64,000 nt of DNA from Portibacter marinus (GTDB lineage: Bacteria > Bacteroidota > Bacteroidia > Chitinophagales > Saprospiraceae), in assembly GCF_021533195.1 (NCBI RefSeq), contig NZ_JAJNKB010000001.1, forward strand, positions 434,001-498,000, written 5' to 3'. Under the pieces are notes generated by a model that did not search any database, was not told the DNA's origin, and saw only the letters and a list, made by a program, of their open reading frames with translations. Numbering within the stretch: position 1 is the first letter of the stretch; every line of letters starts with the position of its first letter. The translations under genes and the position numbers were made by a program. This document shows, in pieces, positions 46,921 to 57,326 of this stretch.

Positions 46921-47511
46921 ATGGCACCGAAAACAATAGGACTAACTGGTGGTATCGGCTCAGGAAAATCTTTCATTGCCGAAATCTTCAAAATATTGGG
47001 TATCCAGGTTTATAATAGTGACATAAATGCTAAACTATTAATGTCTGAAAACAAACAACTTAAAAATGGAATTATCAAATTGCTAGGAAAAAAGGCCTAT
47101 CATAGTGATGGCCAACTGAACAGGGAGTTGATTGCTGAAAAGATTTTTAAGAACAAATCAAAACTGGAAAAAATCAACAATCTGGTCCACCCCGCAGTCC
47201 GGGAGGATTTTCAAAATTTTGTAAAAAAGCACAAAAAGCATCAATACGTAATTAATGAAGCTGCGCTATTTGTAGAAAACGGATCTCATAAAGATTTTGA
47301 CCACTTGATAACGGTCGTTGCTCCTGAAGAAGTTCGTATCGAAAGAGTAATGAAAAGGGATGGCGTGAATCAGGAAGAAGTCGTAGAAAGAATGCAAAAT
47401 CAATCTAGTGATGAAAGCAAAATGAAAGTCAGTGACCATGTTATTTTCAATGATGCTTCAGAAAATCTTTTTGTACAGATTTCATCAATTCATCAAGCGC
47501 TCGTGAAATAA
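46921..47511 (+). CDS. coaE: Dephospho-CoA kinase
   Basis: 196 residues, full length. The P-loop [18 protein letters not shown] is at residues 6-23, followed by [11 protein letters not shown] with the substrate-binding Asp, [11 protein letters not shown] and [20 protein letters not shown], then [17 protein letters not shown], the lid region with the conserved Arg. It performs the last step of coenzyme A synthesis by phosphorylating the ribose of dephospho-CoA. It is 118 bases from the divergent PKD gene and 29 bases upstream of rocD. Confidence 0.95.
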   Translation: MAPKTIGLTGGIGSGKSFIAEIFKILGIQVYNSDINAKLLMSENKQLKNGIIKLLGKKAYHSDGQLNRELIAEKIFKNKSKLEKINNLVHPAVREDFQNFVKKHKKHQYVINEAALFVENGSHKDFDHLITVVAPEEVRIERVMKRDGVNQEEVVERMQNQSSDESKMKVSDHVIFNDASENLFVQISSIHQALVK

Positions 47512-47516
47512 ATCCC

Positions 47517-47524
47517 TATTTTTG
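47517..47524 (+). promoter_or_regulatory. Candidate -7 element (TAnnTTTG) for rocD
   Basis: TATTTTTG, matching the Bacteroidota -7 consensus, in the 29-base gap between coaE and rocD, 16 bases before the rocD ATG. No -33 match at the usual distance. Confidence 0.3.
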
Positions 47525-47540
47525 CAAAAAAGAGCGTCAA

Positions 47541-48809
47541 ATGATAGAGACTGAACTGAATTCAAAAGAACTGATCGCATTAGAAGACCAGCATGGTGCA
47601 CATAATTATCACCCTCTCCCCGTCGTACTAAGTAAAGGTGAAGGTGTATACGTGTGGGATGTAGAAGGTAAAAAATACTATGACTTTTTGTCTGCCTACT
47701 CAGCCGTCAATCAGGGGCACTGTCACCCCAGAATAATTCAGGCCCTAACAGCACAGGCAAGTGAACTAACGCTAACTTCCAGAGCTTTCTACAATGATAT
47801 GCTGGGTAAGTACGAAAAGTACATCACAGAATATTTTGCTTATGATAAAGTCTTACCTATCAATACGGGAGTGGAAGCGGTTGAAACTGCAATCAAAGTT
47901 TGCAGAAAGTGGGCATATGAAAAGAAAGGCTTAGAATCCAACACAGCTACGATCATCTTTGCAAAAGGCAATTTTCATGGTCGCACTCTGGGAGTAATTT
48001 CTGCCTCCACAGACCCTACCGCAACAAAAAATTTCGGACCTTATTTGCCTGGAATTGAAGTCATTCCCTATAATGATCTTGATGCACTTGAATTAGCACT
48101 TCAAAAACCGGATGTTGCAGGATTTTTAGTAGAACCCATCCAGGGTGAAGCAGGAGTTTATGTTCCAGATGATGATTATTTAGCAGGTGCAGCCCGGCTT
48201 TGCAAAGAACACAACGCCTTATTTATTGCCGATGAGGTTCAAACAGGAATTGCTCGAACCGGTAGATTATTGGCAACCTGTGGTAATTGTACTTGCACTG
48301 GACATTGTGAAAACAGGCCTGAAGTTCGTCCTGATATCCTTATTCTAGGTAAAGCGCTGTCAGGTGGTGTTTTTCCCGTCTCTGCAGTTCTGGCGGATGA
48401 TGAGATCATGGATTGCATCAAACCCGGTGAACACGGCTCCACTTTTGGTGGCAATCCGCTAGCATGTGCTGTAGCTATGGCGGCACTCGAGGTGGTCAAG
48501 GATGAAGAGCTACAAGTAAACGCATACCGACTGGGAGTTAAGTTCCGAGAAAGAATGCAAAAACTGGTGGAAAGCCACGACTTGGTAAATTTAGTGAGGG
48601 GAAAAGGATTGCTGAATGCCATTGTTATCAATGATGATGAAGATAGCGATACGGCCTGGAACATATGTGTTGCCCTGGCAAAAAACGGTTTGTTGGCAAA
48701 GCCTACGCACGGAAACATCATCAGATTTGCTCCACCACTCGTCATGACTGAAGATCAATTGATGGAATGCTGTGATATCATAGAAAAAACTTTGTCCGAG
48801 TTTGAGTAG
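47541..48809 (+). CDS. rocD: Ornithine--oxo-acid aminotransferase with a cysteine-rich insertion
   Basis: 422 residues of class III aminotransferases. Motifs: [35 protein letters not shown]-like block at about residue 50, [69 protein letters not shown], and [19 protein letters not shown] with the PLP lysine at residue 271. Ornithine aminotransferase converts ornithine and 2-oxoglutarate to glutamate semialdehyde and glutamate. Between the GRLLA segment and [10 protein letters not shown] sits a short insertion with four cysteines ([10 protein letters not shown], about residues 247-256). Its last 8 bases overlap the start of the next gene. Confidence 0.92.
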   Translation: MIETELNSKELIALEDQHGAHNYHPLPVVLSKGEGVYVWDVEGKKYYDFLSAYSAVNQGHCHPRIIQALTAQASELTLTSRAFYNDMLGKYEKYITEYFAYDKVLPINTGVEAVETAIKVCRKWAYEKKGLESNTATIIFAKGNFHGRTLGVISASTDPTATKNFGPYLPGIEVIPYNDLDALELALQKPDVAGFLVEPIQGEAGVYVPDDDYLAGAARLCKEHNALFIADEVQTGIARTGRLLATCGNCTCTGHCENRPEVRPDILILGKALSGGVFPVSAVLADDEIMDCIKPGEHGSTFGGNPLACAVAMAALEVVKDEELQVNAYRLGVKFRERMQKLVESHDLVNLVRGKGLLNAIVINDDEDSDTAWNICVALAKNGLLAKPTHGNIIRFAPPLVMTEDQLMECCDIIEKTLSEFE

Positions 48810-49551
48810 ATTTTTAGTCGTTTTGTTTTTTCTTTTTTTAGGTCAATGGGCTGTAGGTCAAGTCTACAATGTGGAGCAGCGCAGATTAGTCACAGATACC
48901 ATTGGATGGGCTGGCAATCTAAGTCTAAGCATTTCCGCTTCCAAATTTACAAAATCCGTATTTTCAGTAAATGCTGGTTCACATGTTCAATATAAAACCC
49001 TGAAAGATCTCTTCCTTTTTGTAGCCAATTATAACATCATCAATGCTGATGGTGAAAATTTCGATAACAGAGCTCAAGCTCATTTCAGGTATAATCGGGA
49101 ATTCAATGAGTGGGTTCGCATGGAATATTTTTTTCAAATCCAGAACAATACATTGACTAAAATAGAAAGTAGAATACTAAATGGTGTAGGCCCACGTATA
49201 AAGCTTTCTCAGTATGAAAAAGCAAAGTTTTATTATGGGATTGCTTATATGTATGAAATAGAACATTTGACCAATCCTGAAATCGTAAATAGAGATCATA
49301 GAATCAGTTCCTACTTTACTTTTACCCTACTTCCCGAAAAGGGCATTAGTCTTTCAAACACCACTTATATCCAACCTTTAATCAAAGACTTCAATGACTT
49401 TAGGGTGTTCAATGACAGCAATCTTGATTTTGCCATTACCTCTAACTTAAGATTCACCACTAGCGTAAGCTTTCTTTATGATGCTGAACCACCTGAAAAT
49501 GTACCTGGTTTAAATTATCAAGTACGTAATGGCCTGACTTATAAATTTTGA
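48802..49551 (+). CDS. DUF481-like outer-membrane beta-barrel protein
   Basis: 249 residues with a signal peptide ([17 protein letters not shown]). The mature protein is all beta: repeated strands such as [54 protein letters not shown] and the closing [11 protein letters not shown] resemble DUF481, a predicted outer-membrane barrel. The apparent start is TTG at 48802, within the 3' end of rocD (8-base overlap). No other start fits the signal peptide, so translational coupling to rocD is likely. Function unknown. Confidence 0.72.
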   Translation: MSRFLVVLFFLFLGQWAVGQVYNVEQRRLVTDTIGWAGNLSLSISASKFTKSVFSVNAGSHVQYKTLKDLFLFVANYNIINADGENFDNRAQAHFRYNREFNEWVRMEYFFQIQNNTLTKIESRILNGVGPRIKLSQYEKAKFYYGIAYMYEIEHLTNPEIVNRDHRISSYFTFTLLPEKGISLSNTTYIQPLIKDFNDFRVFNDSNLDFAITSNLRFTTSVSFLYDAEPPENVPGLNYQVRNGLTYKF

Positions 49552-49790
49552 TGATAATAACGTTCGCTAAAGACAACCATCATTGCATTTTCGGCTAAAG
49601 GTTGTATTCTGACAAACAATATTACCACCGTAAGGACCGTTTGTACTATCCCTCCTTAATATTCTGTCTTCTTCCGTTTTTGTAATATTTGATGACGAAA
49701 AATTAATCGTTTATAGCAATCTTTACACATTAAAATAAGTTGTAATATATTGAAGCTGTTTTTAACCAGCTTTTCTAAACCTATTTATTT

Positions 49791-52700
49791 ATGTACCGAA
49801 GTATTGCTATCGTATTTCTTCTTTTTTTGTGGTCATTCAGTTCAGGTCAGATTACTGCTTCCTATACGGATGCCAACATTCATTTCAAAAAAGGAAAGGC
49901 TCACTTTGACAATCAATTATATGGCTTGGCAAAAGAAGAATTTCAACAAGCTGCAGTAATCTCATTAGAATTGTATGATGAAAAAAGTGCGTTACTGGCA
50001 GCTGAGGCTAAGTTGATGGCAGCTAAAGCATCTGTTTACGGAGGATTTCCTGAAGGGGAAAAAGAGATCATGGATTATTTTTTCGAGCACCGACCGGCAC
50101 CACTCGCTTATGAGGCTGCAAGAATTATTGGAGACTTAAAATACGACCAAAAGCGACATTCCGAAGTGGTAGAGTATTATGATTTGATTGAATTGGACAA
50201 ATTGCCAGAAGAAATCAAGAATGAAGTTTTATTCAAGAAAGGATACAGTCATTTTATACTAAAAGAGTTTGAAGAGGCAGAAAGTAACTTCGAATCCATA
50301 CTAGGCAAGGATACTAAATATTATTTTCAGGCTTATTACTACATGGCAATGATCCAATTCTTCTATGGGAATTATGATCAAGCAATCGAATATTTTTTCC
50401 TTCTTGAAAACTATCCTGAATACAAGAGCCGGATTCCCTACTATATTGCTCAAATCTATTTTGAACAAAAAAACTATGATGATTTATTAAATTATATCCC
50501 CCAGCAACTCGACAATCCCGATGTAGAAAACAGAAAAGAATTAAGGCATATACTCGGGCAGACTCTATTTTTGAGGGGTGATTATGCGAATGCACTTCCT
50601 CACTTAGAGTTTTATGAGTCTCAATCCAGAAAAATGAGGAAGGAAGACTTCTATCAACTGGCTTTTTCTCAATATCAGGTGGGTCAATTTGAAAAAGCTG
50701 CTGTTAACTTTCTTGAGTTAAGCAACCTGGATTCAGAAATGGGACAGATCAGCAATAACTATCTGGCTGATGCTTATCTCAAACTAGGGAATAAGGAAGA
50801 TGCTAGAATCTCCTTTAAAAATGTAATGAATTTCTCTTATTTCCCTGATCTTAAACAAGAAGCCACTTTCAATTACGGGAAACTCTCTGCTGAATTAGGG
50901 TACGATCGTGCAGCTATTAACACGCTCATTGATATTCCTCCCACAGCCAAGCACTATACGGAAGCTCAGAAAGTTCTGGGAAATCTTTTTGAATCATCTA
51001 AGGACTATTCAATGGTTATTGCGACCATTGAAAATATGCAACAAAAAGCACCTGAAGTCTTGAAGGCTTATCAAAAAGTGATTTTGGAAAGAGGCATTCA
51101 GTTGATCAATGATGGAAATATTTCATTGGCACTTCAGACACTTAAAAAGGCCGCTCAAACTCCTGTTGATAATTACTACACTGCTATTATACTCTTTCAT
51201 TTAGGTGACTTGCTCCACCAACAGTTAAATTATGACGAAAGCATCAAGTACCTGAATCAGTATTTTACACTGGCAGAAATGACTGGGTCATTGCCTGCTA
51301 GCGCTAGTCCTGTTTTAGCTCATTACCTGCAAGGCTATAATCATCTTAAAACCAAAGATTACACCAATGCTCTGGACCAATTCACCAAGAGTAAGATGCT
51401 GATGAACCAGCAAAATTTTCGGGCCAGTCCCGAGATTCGTTTGAGAAGAATATATGCAGACGCTCTAAATAGAATTGCAGACGCTTATTTTACGGTTAAT
51501 GATTATGCGAAGGCATCTGAACACTATAAATTGGCATCACAGATTAACTTTCCAGGACAGGACTACGCCTTTTTTCAATTAGGGATGATTAAAGGCCTGC
51601 AAGGTCAACCTTATGAGAAAATAGTTTTAATGGAAGAATTGCTGGAAAAAACTCCGAATTCCTCTTTTAAAGACGACGCCTATTTTCAAATTGGTGAAAC
51701 ACAATTGGCACTAAACCAACCGAGAGCAGCAGAAATAGCTTATAGCAAGATCATTCAATTAGATCGGAAATCTCCTTTGATTACCAGAGCACTTTTAAAA
51801 CTTGGATTAATTGCCTACAACAAAGGAGAAACCCAAAAGGCCATCGATTACTATACCAATCTATTTGATAACAATCCTTCTAAAACAGAAGCTCAGGAAG
51901 CGCTCATTGCTCTTCAAGAAATCTATATTCAAGATTTAGGCAGAGCAGATGATTTTGCAGAACTTGTAGAAAAAGCTACAGGTTACAAAATGTCTAGTTT
52001 GGAGCGAGATTCCCTCACTTACATTGCAGCCCAGGGTAAGTTTGAAAACGGTGAGTATATAGAAGCCATTGAAAGTTATACAAAATATATTGACAATTTC
52101 CCAACAGGTATTAATAGGTTGAACGCAATCTACAATAGAGCTGAAAGTAAAACGATCTTAAAGCAGTATGCCGAAGCACTTCCTGATTATGATGTGGTAA
52201 TCAAAGCCGGCCCATCTGAATATTACGAAGATGCGATTCTTAAGGCTGCACTGATTACCTACAATGATTTGAAGCGTTTTGAAGAATCATTCAACTACTA
52301 TAGCCTTTTGAGTGAAGTCACAAGCGATCAACTGAAAAAATACGAGGCACAGTTAGGAGCAATGAGATCTGCCTATCGATTTGGTGATCCCGAAGCGTCA
52401 CTTGCTTATACCAGCAAAGTGATACTTAATCCGCTGGTTAGTAAAGAAGATAAAGCTCTTGCCCATTTTTATGCAGGGAAGATGCACTATCTGAAGGAAA
52501 ACCTGGACGCCGCAAGTCAAAATTTCGAGCAGGTCGTGTTGTTGGTTGACAATGAAAATTCTGCTGAAGCCAAATATTTACGTAATGAGATTGTTTTCAA
52601 AAAAGGAGATCTGGAAGCTGCTGAAGACATCACTATGGAATCTATCAGCAATTCCACTGCTTATCCTTTTTGGGTAGCTAAAAATTTATTGCTTCTCGCT

Positions 52701-52898
52701 GATATAACAATTGGTTTAGGAGATTTATTCAATGCCAAAGCAGCCGTAGAGGCCGTTATAGAAAACTTTCCGGAATCGGAAGAACTTCAATCTGAAGCCG
52801 CTTCAAAATTAGAAATGATTCTTGCGCGAGAAGCAGATGAGACAAGAATAGAAGACAATAAAACGATTAACCTGGATACAATTAAAGAAAATGAATAA
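49791..52898 (+). CDS. Large periplasmic tetratricopeptide-repeat protein
   Basis: 1035 residues, signal peptide ending SSGQ. Almost the whole mature protein is helical repeats of the TPR type, with recognisable units such as HFKKGKAHFDNQLYGLAKEE, AYYYMAMIQFFYGNYDQAIE, DAYFQIGETQLALNQPRAAE and LKLGLIAYNKGETQKAIDYY. It should form a long superhelix for protein-protein contacts in the periplasm or outer-membrane inner face. The next gene overlaps it by 8 bases and encodes an outer-membrane barrel. TPR/barrel gene pairs of this kind recur in Bacteroidota. A role in envelope assembly is inference. Confidence 0.85.
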   Translation: MYRSIAIVFLLFLWSFSSGQITASYTDANIHFKKGKAHFDNQLYGLAKEEFQQAAVISLELYDEKSALLAAEAKLMAAKASVYGGFPEGEKEIMDYFFEHRPAPLAYEAARIIGDLKYDQKRHSEVVEYYDLIELDKLPEEIKNEVLFKKGYSHFILKEFEEAESNFESILGKDTKYYFQAYYYMAMIQFFYGNYDQAIEYFFLLENYPEYKSRIPYYIAQIYFEQKNYDDLLNYIPQQLDNPDVENRKELRHILGQTLFLRGDYANALPHLEFYESQSRKMRKEDFYQLAFSQYQVGQFEKAAVNFLELSNLDSEMGQISNNYLADAYLKLGNKEDARISFKNVMNFSYFPDLKQEATFNYGKLSAELGYDRAAINTLIDIPPTAKHYTEAQKVLGNLFESSKDYSMVIATIENMQQKAPEVLKAYQKVILERGIQLINDGNISLALQTLKKAAQTPVDNYYTAIILFHLGDLLHQQLNYDESIKYLNQYFTLAEMTGSLPASASPVLAHYLQGYNHLKTKDYTNALDQFTKSKMLMNQQNFRASPEIRLRRIYADALNRIADAYFTVNDYAKASEHYKLASQINFPGQDYAFFQLGMIKGLQGQPYEKIVLMEELLEKTPNSSFKDDAYFQIGETQLALNQPRAAEIAYSKIIQLDRKSPLITRALLKLGLIAYNKGETQKAIDYYTNLFDNNPSKTEAQEALIALQEIYIQDLGRADDFAELVEKATGYKMSSLERDSLTYIAAQGKFENGEYIEAIESYTKYIDNFPTGINRLNAIYNRAESKTILKQYAEALPDYDVVIKAGPSEYYEDAILKAALITYNDLKRFEESFNYYSLLSEVTSDQLKKYEAQLGAMRSAYRFGDPEASLAYTSKVILNPLVSKEDKALAHFYAGKMHYLKENLDAASQNFEQVVLLVDNENSAEAKYLRNEIVFKKGDLEAAEDITMESISNSTAYPFWVAKNLLLLADITIGLGDLFNAKAAVEAVIENFPESEELQSEAASKLEMILAREADETRIEDNKTINLDTIKENE

Positions 52899-54513
52899 GA
52901 TTTTAATCATAGCGTTTGTTTGTTTGTGTCAACCCATATACTCCCAAGTAAGAGACACCATCAAAGACTTACCAGCGGAGCAAGTAGAGGTCATTAAGCA
53001 GTTTGAAGCCAGACTGGAAGATGCTCGTAAAATCAATACCATACCCGAGCCACCTGCCCAGCGGGTATTGGAGCAATTTAACTACGCAGTGAGCATCAAA
53101 CCTTTGGAACTGGAATACCCTGAACCATCCATCAGGCCATTAGGCATGCCTAAAGAAGAACTTCCTAAAAAATACAATGGCTTTATCACCGCCTCTGCGG
53201 GTAATTTGAATACTCTAAACGCAGCATTGGGTTATCATTACATGACTGAAAATGAAACCGAATTTGATTTGCAGGCTGATTATTTAACCCAGGAGAATAA
53301 ACTAGAGAGGTTTCAGAAATACAGTCACCTGAACACAGACTTATTGATCAGACATCACTTTAACGAACTGGTTTCTTTCCAGGTTCAAGGTGGTTACCAT
53401 CAGAGAAATGTCAACTTTTATGGATCTCCCTTTGACGAATCCACGATTGCGGATACCAGTATTTACTCAAGAGCGATCACTGATTATGGCTTTGGCTTCA
53501 AATTTTTCAATGCTTCGGAGAACGAATATGGCGTGGACTATCAATTGGGATTAGACTATAAAAATTTGTCATTGAGAAATGAAAACGCGGTAGAAAATAA
53601 CTTCTTAATCAAGTTAGGTGTCAATAAAAGCATAGGCAATAGATTTGATCTGAAATTGGATGGTATTGCGGATATCAGCAGTATTTTGGATACAGCGACA
53701 ATTGCCTATAACAACTACCACATTAAGCCTGGTATGGCTTATCATACCGAAGCTTTCGGCATCTTCGCGGGATTGGATTTTGCTTTTGGTCCTGAAGGAA
53801 GAAATTACTTCCTTCCAGATGTTGAATTGAGTTTTTCACCTTTAGATTACGGTTTAATACCCTATTTATTTTTGAAAGCTGAATTGCAAAAGAACAACCT
53901 GGTGCCATTGATCGCATATAATCCATTCCTATCCACTGAAATTATTTCTAATTTACGCAATAGTATAGTGACCCGCTACGGTATAGGAGCAAGAGGTAAG
54001 TTAAAGGGATTTCATTATGATGTCAATGTGGCCTATGGCTCGACAGATGACCTGGTTATGTTTCGAAATCATTTAGATGATCAGGGCCTTCGTCAATTTC
54101 TAATAGAACAAGATAGTTTTAACATATTGGATGTGAACGTGGGATTAGAGTATAAACTTTCTGATCAATTGGAAGTTTTAACCCATTTCCAATACATCTA
54201 CTACGATGAGATCGTATGGCAATTGCCTTCCTATCATTTTGATCTGAGCGCTCGCTATCATTTACTTAATAACAAATTAACGATCAGTCCTGCTATCTTC
54301 ATACGAGATGGCATTACAGTCATTAGTGACGATCGGGAAGTGGTGGAATTGCCTTATATGTTAGATGCGAATATCAGGGCTAGCTATCAGGTAGCCAATC
54401 AATTTTCAGTATTCGGTGAAGTCAATAATCTACTTGCAAGTGAATATCAGCAATGGTATGATTATTCGAATTTTGGATTGAACGCAAAAGCAGGTATAAA
54501 TGTGAAGTTCTAA
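52891..54513 (+). CDS. TonB-dependent-receptor-like outer-membrane barrel protein
   Basis: 540 residues with a signal peptide (LIIAFVCLCQPIYSQ). A short periplasmic segment (EQVEVIKQFEARLEDARKI, about residues 29-70) with a proline-rich part precedes a barrel of about 430 residues with alternating strands (FITASAGNLNTLNAALGYHY, FGFKFFNASENEYGVDYQ). It ends NAKAGINVKF, a typical terminal strand. The last 100 residues resemble the end of TonB-dependent receptors (FDLSARYHLLNNKLTIS, NQFSVFGEVNNLL), but there is no plug domain. Transport therefore is not supported. The gene overlaps the TPR gene by 8 bases, and the convergent AAA+ gene ends 1 base away. Confidence 0.78.
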   Translation: MNKILIIAFVCLCQPIYSQVRDTIKDLPAEQVEVIKQFEARLEDARKINTIPEPPAQRVLEQFNYAVSIKPLELEYPEPSIRPLGMPKEELPKKYNGFITASAGNLNTLNAALGYHYMTENETEFDLQADYLTQENKLERFQKYSHLNTDLLIRHHFNELVSFQVQGGYHQRNVNFYGSPFDESTIADTSIYSRAITDYGFGFKFFNASENEYGVDYQLGLDYKNLSLRNENAVENNFLIKLGVNKSIGNRFDLKLDGIADISSILDTATIAYNNYHIKPGMAYHTEAFGIFAGLDFAFGPEGRNYFLPDVELSFSPLDYGLIPYLFLKAELQKNNLVPLIAYNPFLSTEIISNLRNSIVTRYGIGARGKLKGFHYDVNVAYGSTDDLVMFRNHLDDQGLRQFLIEQDSFNILDVNVGLEYKLSDQLEVLTHFQYIYYDEIVWQLPSYHFDLSARYHLLNNKLTISPAIFIRDGITVISDDREVVELPYMLDANIRASYQVANQFSVFGEVNNLLASEYQQWYDYSNFGLNAKAGINVKF

Positions 54514-54514
54514 T

Positions 54515-57139
54515 TTACTTGTTAAAACCAATGCTTGGCTTATTAAAGACTTTCATATCTTCTTCTAAATTGAGCACATAGACATCATCATAAACGATCT
54601 GGGCACCACCATTCTTAGGTCTGTCCTCAAGCTTTAGGGAAGAGAGTCTCAAATTTTGGTTTTTAATAATCTCCAAAACGATATTGCGAACGTCCCTGGC
54701 GTTACCAAAAAACTTATCCCTAAACCTATGCGCGAATTGCAACTTTTCAGACAGTAACTTCACAGCTTTAGGAGTAATGTGATATTTCTCATCGCTAATC
54801 ATTTTCATGGCGATCATCGATAATTCAGTGGGTGTGTAGTCGTCAAATTTTAAAATCTTATCAAAGCGCGAGCTTAGACCAGGATTAGCTTTTAAGAAAA
54901 CTTCCATGTTGTCCGGATATCCAGCTGCGAAGATGAAGAATTCACCCCTATGGTCTTCCATCCTCTTTAATATGGTCTGAATGGCTTCATTACCGTAATC
55001 TCCCTGGAGACCGTTATAATTTGACAAAGCGTAAGCCTCATCAATAAACAATACGCCGCCCATCGCTTCCTCAATTTTTTCAGCTGTCTTGGTGGCTGTC
55101 TGGCCTACGAAGCCTGCTACCAAACCCTGGCGGTCCGTTTCGATCATATGGCCCCGTTCCAAGATACCTAATGCCTTATATATTTTGGTCAAAATTCTGG
55201 CGACAGTAGTTTTTCCGGTCCCCGGGTTACCAACAAATACAGTATGCAGATAAAAATTATTCAATACATCTCTCCTGCTCTCCTTGTGATATTTTACGAT
55301 TTCTACCAACTCGCGTATCTGCTTCTTCACATTTTCGATGCCAATGAGACTATTCAGTTCCGAAAGAGCTAGATCAAGCAACTTATAATCAACCGGAATA
55401 TTAGGCCTTTCCATTCTCTCCTCATTCTTAATCGCTACCACATCAGAAACGTTAATTTCAGAAAGCGCTCTGGCATCCATCTCTGCAGGCTTGCCCTTCA
55501 TCACCCTTAATCCTAAATTTACCTTGGCCTTCTCAATGAGATCAAACACGAATCTTGCATTGCCAAAAGTTTTGTCTCTTTCCCGGTATTCAGCTACGAT
55601 CAACTCATCAATAACGGCTTTGGCGCTTTCCGTAAGAACCACTTCCTTTTCAACGCAAGCATACTCCGCAATTAGAGATAATTCCTGGGGTAGATAGTCT
55701 TTAAATTCGTAGAAAAGCTTGAAACGCGATTTAAGCCCGGGATTAGATGCCACAAAATGTTCCATCTCCTTCGGATAACCAGCTACAATAACCGCCATAT
55801 CACCAGGGCCATTAGACATTTCTTTCACTAAAATTTCGATCACTTCCCGTCCGAAATCCTTCGAATCATCATTGGCCCTTGCCAGTGCATAGGCCTCATC
55901 AATAAATAAAACTCCGCCCCTGGCCTTCTCGATGGCTTCTTTCACCTTAGGTGCGGTCTGTCCAATATACTCTCCCACAAGATCAACTCGATCGACCTCA
56001 TGTACATGACCTTTAGAAAGAAGTCCCATTTTTCGATAAATCAGGCCCATGAGCCTGGCAACCGTAGTCTTTCCTGTTCCGGGATTACCTTTAAATACGG
56101 AATGCACATTGATATCATCTTTTTCCTCAAAGCCTTTGTCTTTACGCAACTGCAGAAATTTAATGTATTGCGCGTGTTCCCTGACTTGTTTTTTAATGTG
56201 AGATAATCCTATCAATCCGTCTAGCCTCATCATCAACTCCTCGAATGTCTGATTTTCATCTTCACCCGGAGTCAGAACGACGGGAACTTTACTGTTGGGG
56301 AGTTGAACCATTGGAATACCTTCCTCAAAAACTTCTCCTACCATAAAAGGGACCACAGCAATTAGCTTATTCATAAAAACCAGTTCTACTGTATATCTGC
56401 CATCTCTCCATGAACCTTTGACATTGGAACCCCAACCTGCACTAATTTTGATCTGCTCCTCATCCTGCTTTACGGTCTGCAATCTGGTAACCTGTCCCTT
56501 TAACTCTCTGGCTTCGTTATAAAACTTTGCAAAAATCTCACAATGCCACTCCTCCTTCCTGTTCTTATTTTTGAGGATGATCTCATTGTAAATATATCTC
56601 GTTTCTTCTCCTGAAAATTCAACTAAATAGGTCCTATCAGGCTCATTTACATCATCATATTTACCTTCATACAATTTTAATGACTCCAGATCAAAATACA
56701 GATTTTCCTGCGGATTCTTCTTGACTCCAACATCCTCGACATAAAAGTACTTGGTTGCAACTTTTTCTCCATCGATCCAGGCTTCCCAGTAATAGGTACC
56801 TTTCTTCCAGAATACCCCTTCTTTCTTATTGCCCCAACCTTCTCTGATGAATACAACATTATCGTATTTGCTGACCTTGCGCTTAAAACTTAAAGCGCAG
56901 ACTTCCTTATTCGCATTAAGTGAGTCGTAACATTTTAAATCAATATTAACTTCCCATACTGCTCGATCAAACTCTTTATTGTGAAAGGAAAGTTCAGCAT
57001 AAATGTAAGAAGTCTCGTAGCGATCGAAAACCTGTCTATATTTCTTTTTATTGTCAGCCAGCCATTCTGTCGAAGAATAGACCATAAGCTCTCTGAACTT
57101 AAATTTCGGTGCTCCTTTTATCTCGTTCGTCTCTGACAT
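54515..57139 (-). CDS. Tandem AAA+ ATPase of the CbxX/CfxQ family with duplicated N-terminal sandwich
   Basis: 874 residues. Two related N-terminal domains of about 125 residues each (roughly 10-135 and 145-268) share a tail motif: REGWGNKKEGVFWKKGTYYW and SAGWGSNVKGSWRDGRYTVE; they look like beta sandwiches. Two AAA+ domains follow. The first has Walker A KGNPGTGKTTVARL near residue 348 and Walker B GGVLFIDEAYALA near 406; the second has VGNPGTGKTTVARI near 635 and GGVLFIDEAYALS near 695. Both contain the arginine of SRFK or SRFD and the FGNAR motif, characteristic of CbxX/CfxQ remodelling ATPases such as Rubisco activase CbbX and EccA of type VII secretion. No rubisco or secretion genes lie nearby, so the client is unknown. 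It is likely cytoplasmic. Confidence 0.88.
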   Translation of the reverse strand: MSETNEIKGAPKFKFRELMVYSSTEWLADNKKKYRQVFDRYETSYIYAELSFHNKEFDRAVWEVNIDLKCYDSLNANKEVCALSFKRKVSKYDNVVFIREGWGNKKEGVFWKKGTYYWEAWIDGEKVATKYFYVEDVGVKKNPQENLYFDLESLKLYEGKYDDVNEPDRTYLVEFSGEETRYIYNEIILKNKNRKEEWHCEIFAKFYNEARELKGQVTRLQTVKQDEEQIKISAGWGSNVKGSWRDGRYTVELVFMNKLIAVVPFMVGEVFEEGIPMVQLPNSKVPVVLTPGEDENQTFEELMMRLDGLIGLSHIKKQVREHAQYIKFLQLRKDKGFEEKDDINVHSVFKGNPGTGKTTVARLMGLIYRKMGLLSKGHVHEVDRVDLVGEYIGQTAPKVKEAIEKARGGVLFIDEAYALARANDDSKDFGREVIEILVKEMSNGPGDMAVIVAGYPKEMEHFVASNPGLKSRFKLFYEFKDYLPQELSLIAEYACVEKEVVLTESAKAVIDELIVAEYRERDKTFGNARFVFDLIEKAKVNLGLRVMKGKPAEMDARALSEINVSDVVAIKNEERMERPNIPVDYKLLDLALSELNSLIGIENVKKQIRELVEIVKYHKESRRDVLNNFYLHTVFVGNPGTGKTTVARILTKIYKALGILERGHMIETDRQGLVAGFVGQTATKTAEKIEEAMGGVLFIDEAYALSNYNGLQGDYGNEAIQTILKRMEDHRGEFFIFAAGYPDNMEVFLKANPGLSSRFDKILKFDDYTPTELSMIAMKMISDEKYHITPKAVKLLSEKLQFAHRFRDKFFGNARDVRNIVLEIIKNQNLRLSSLKLEDRPKNGGAQIVYDDVYVLNLEEDMKVFNKPSIGFNK

Positions 57140-57305
57140 ATTATTCTGATTATCGGTCTATAAGACGTTAATTTAATTAATTATAACAAAAATCATCCCT
57201 CTTCTGTTGGAAGTATCTATTTTTTTGTCATATATCGGTTCTACTGACGTTAATAAACAATTCTATTAACTTAGTCATTGCTAGGTATAGAACGAAAATT
57301 TATGA

Positions 57306-57313
57306 TAGCTTTG
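57306..57313 (+). promoter_or_regulatory. Candidate promoter of the ferredoxin operon
   Basis: TAGCTTTG, an exact TAnnTTTG match, 13 bases before the ferredoxin ATG. A TTG at 57278-57280 lies 25 bases upstream of it, slightly more than the usual -33 spacing. Predicted leader is very short. Confidence 0.42.
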
Positions 57314-57326
57314 CAGCTTAAGAATT

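Noticed and set aside
49750-49959. A 69-codon frame overlapping the start of the TPR gene
   Set aside because: The other frame from 49791 gives a good signal peptide and a long TPR protein; this one ends quickly.
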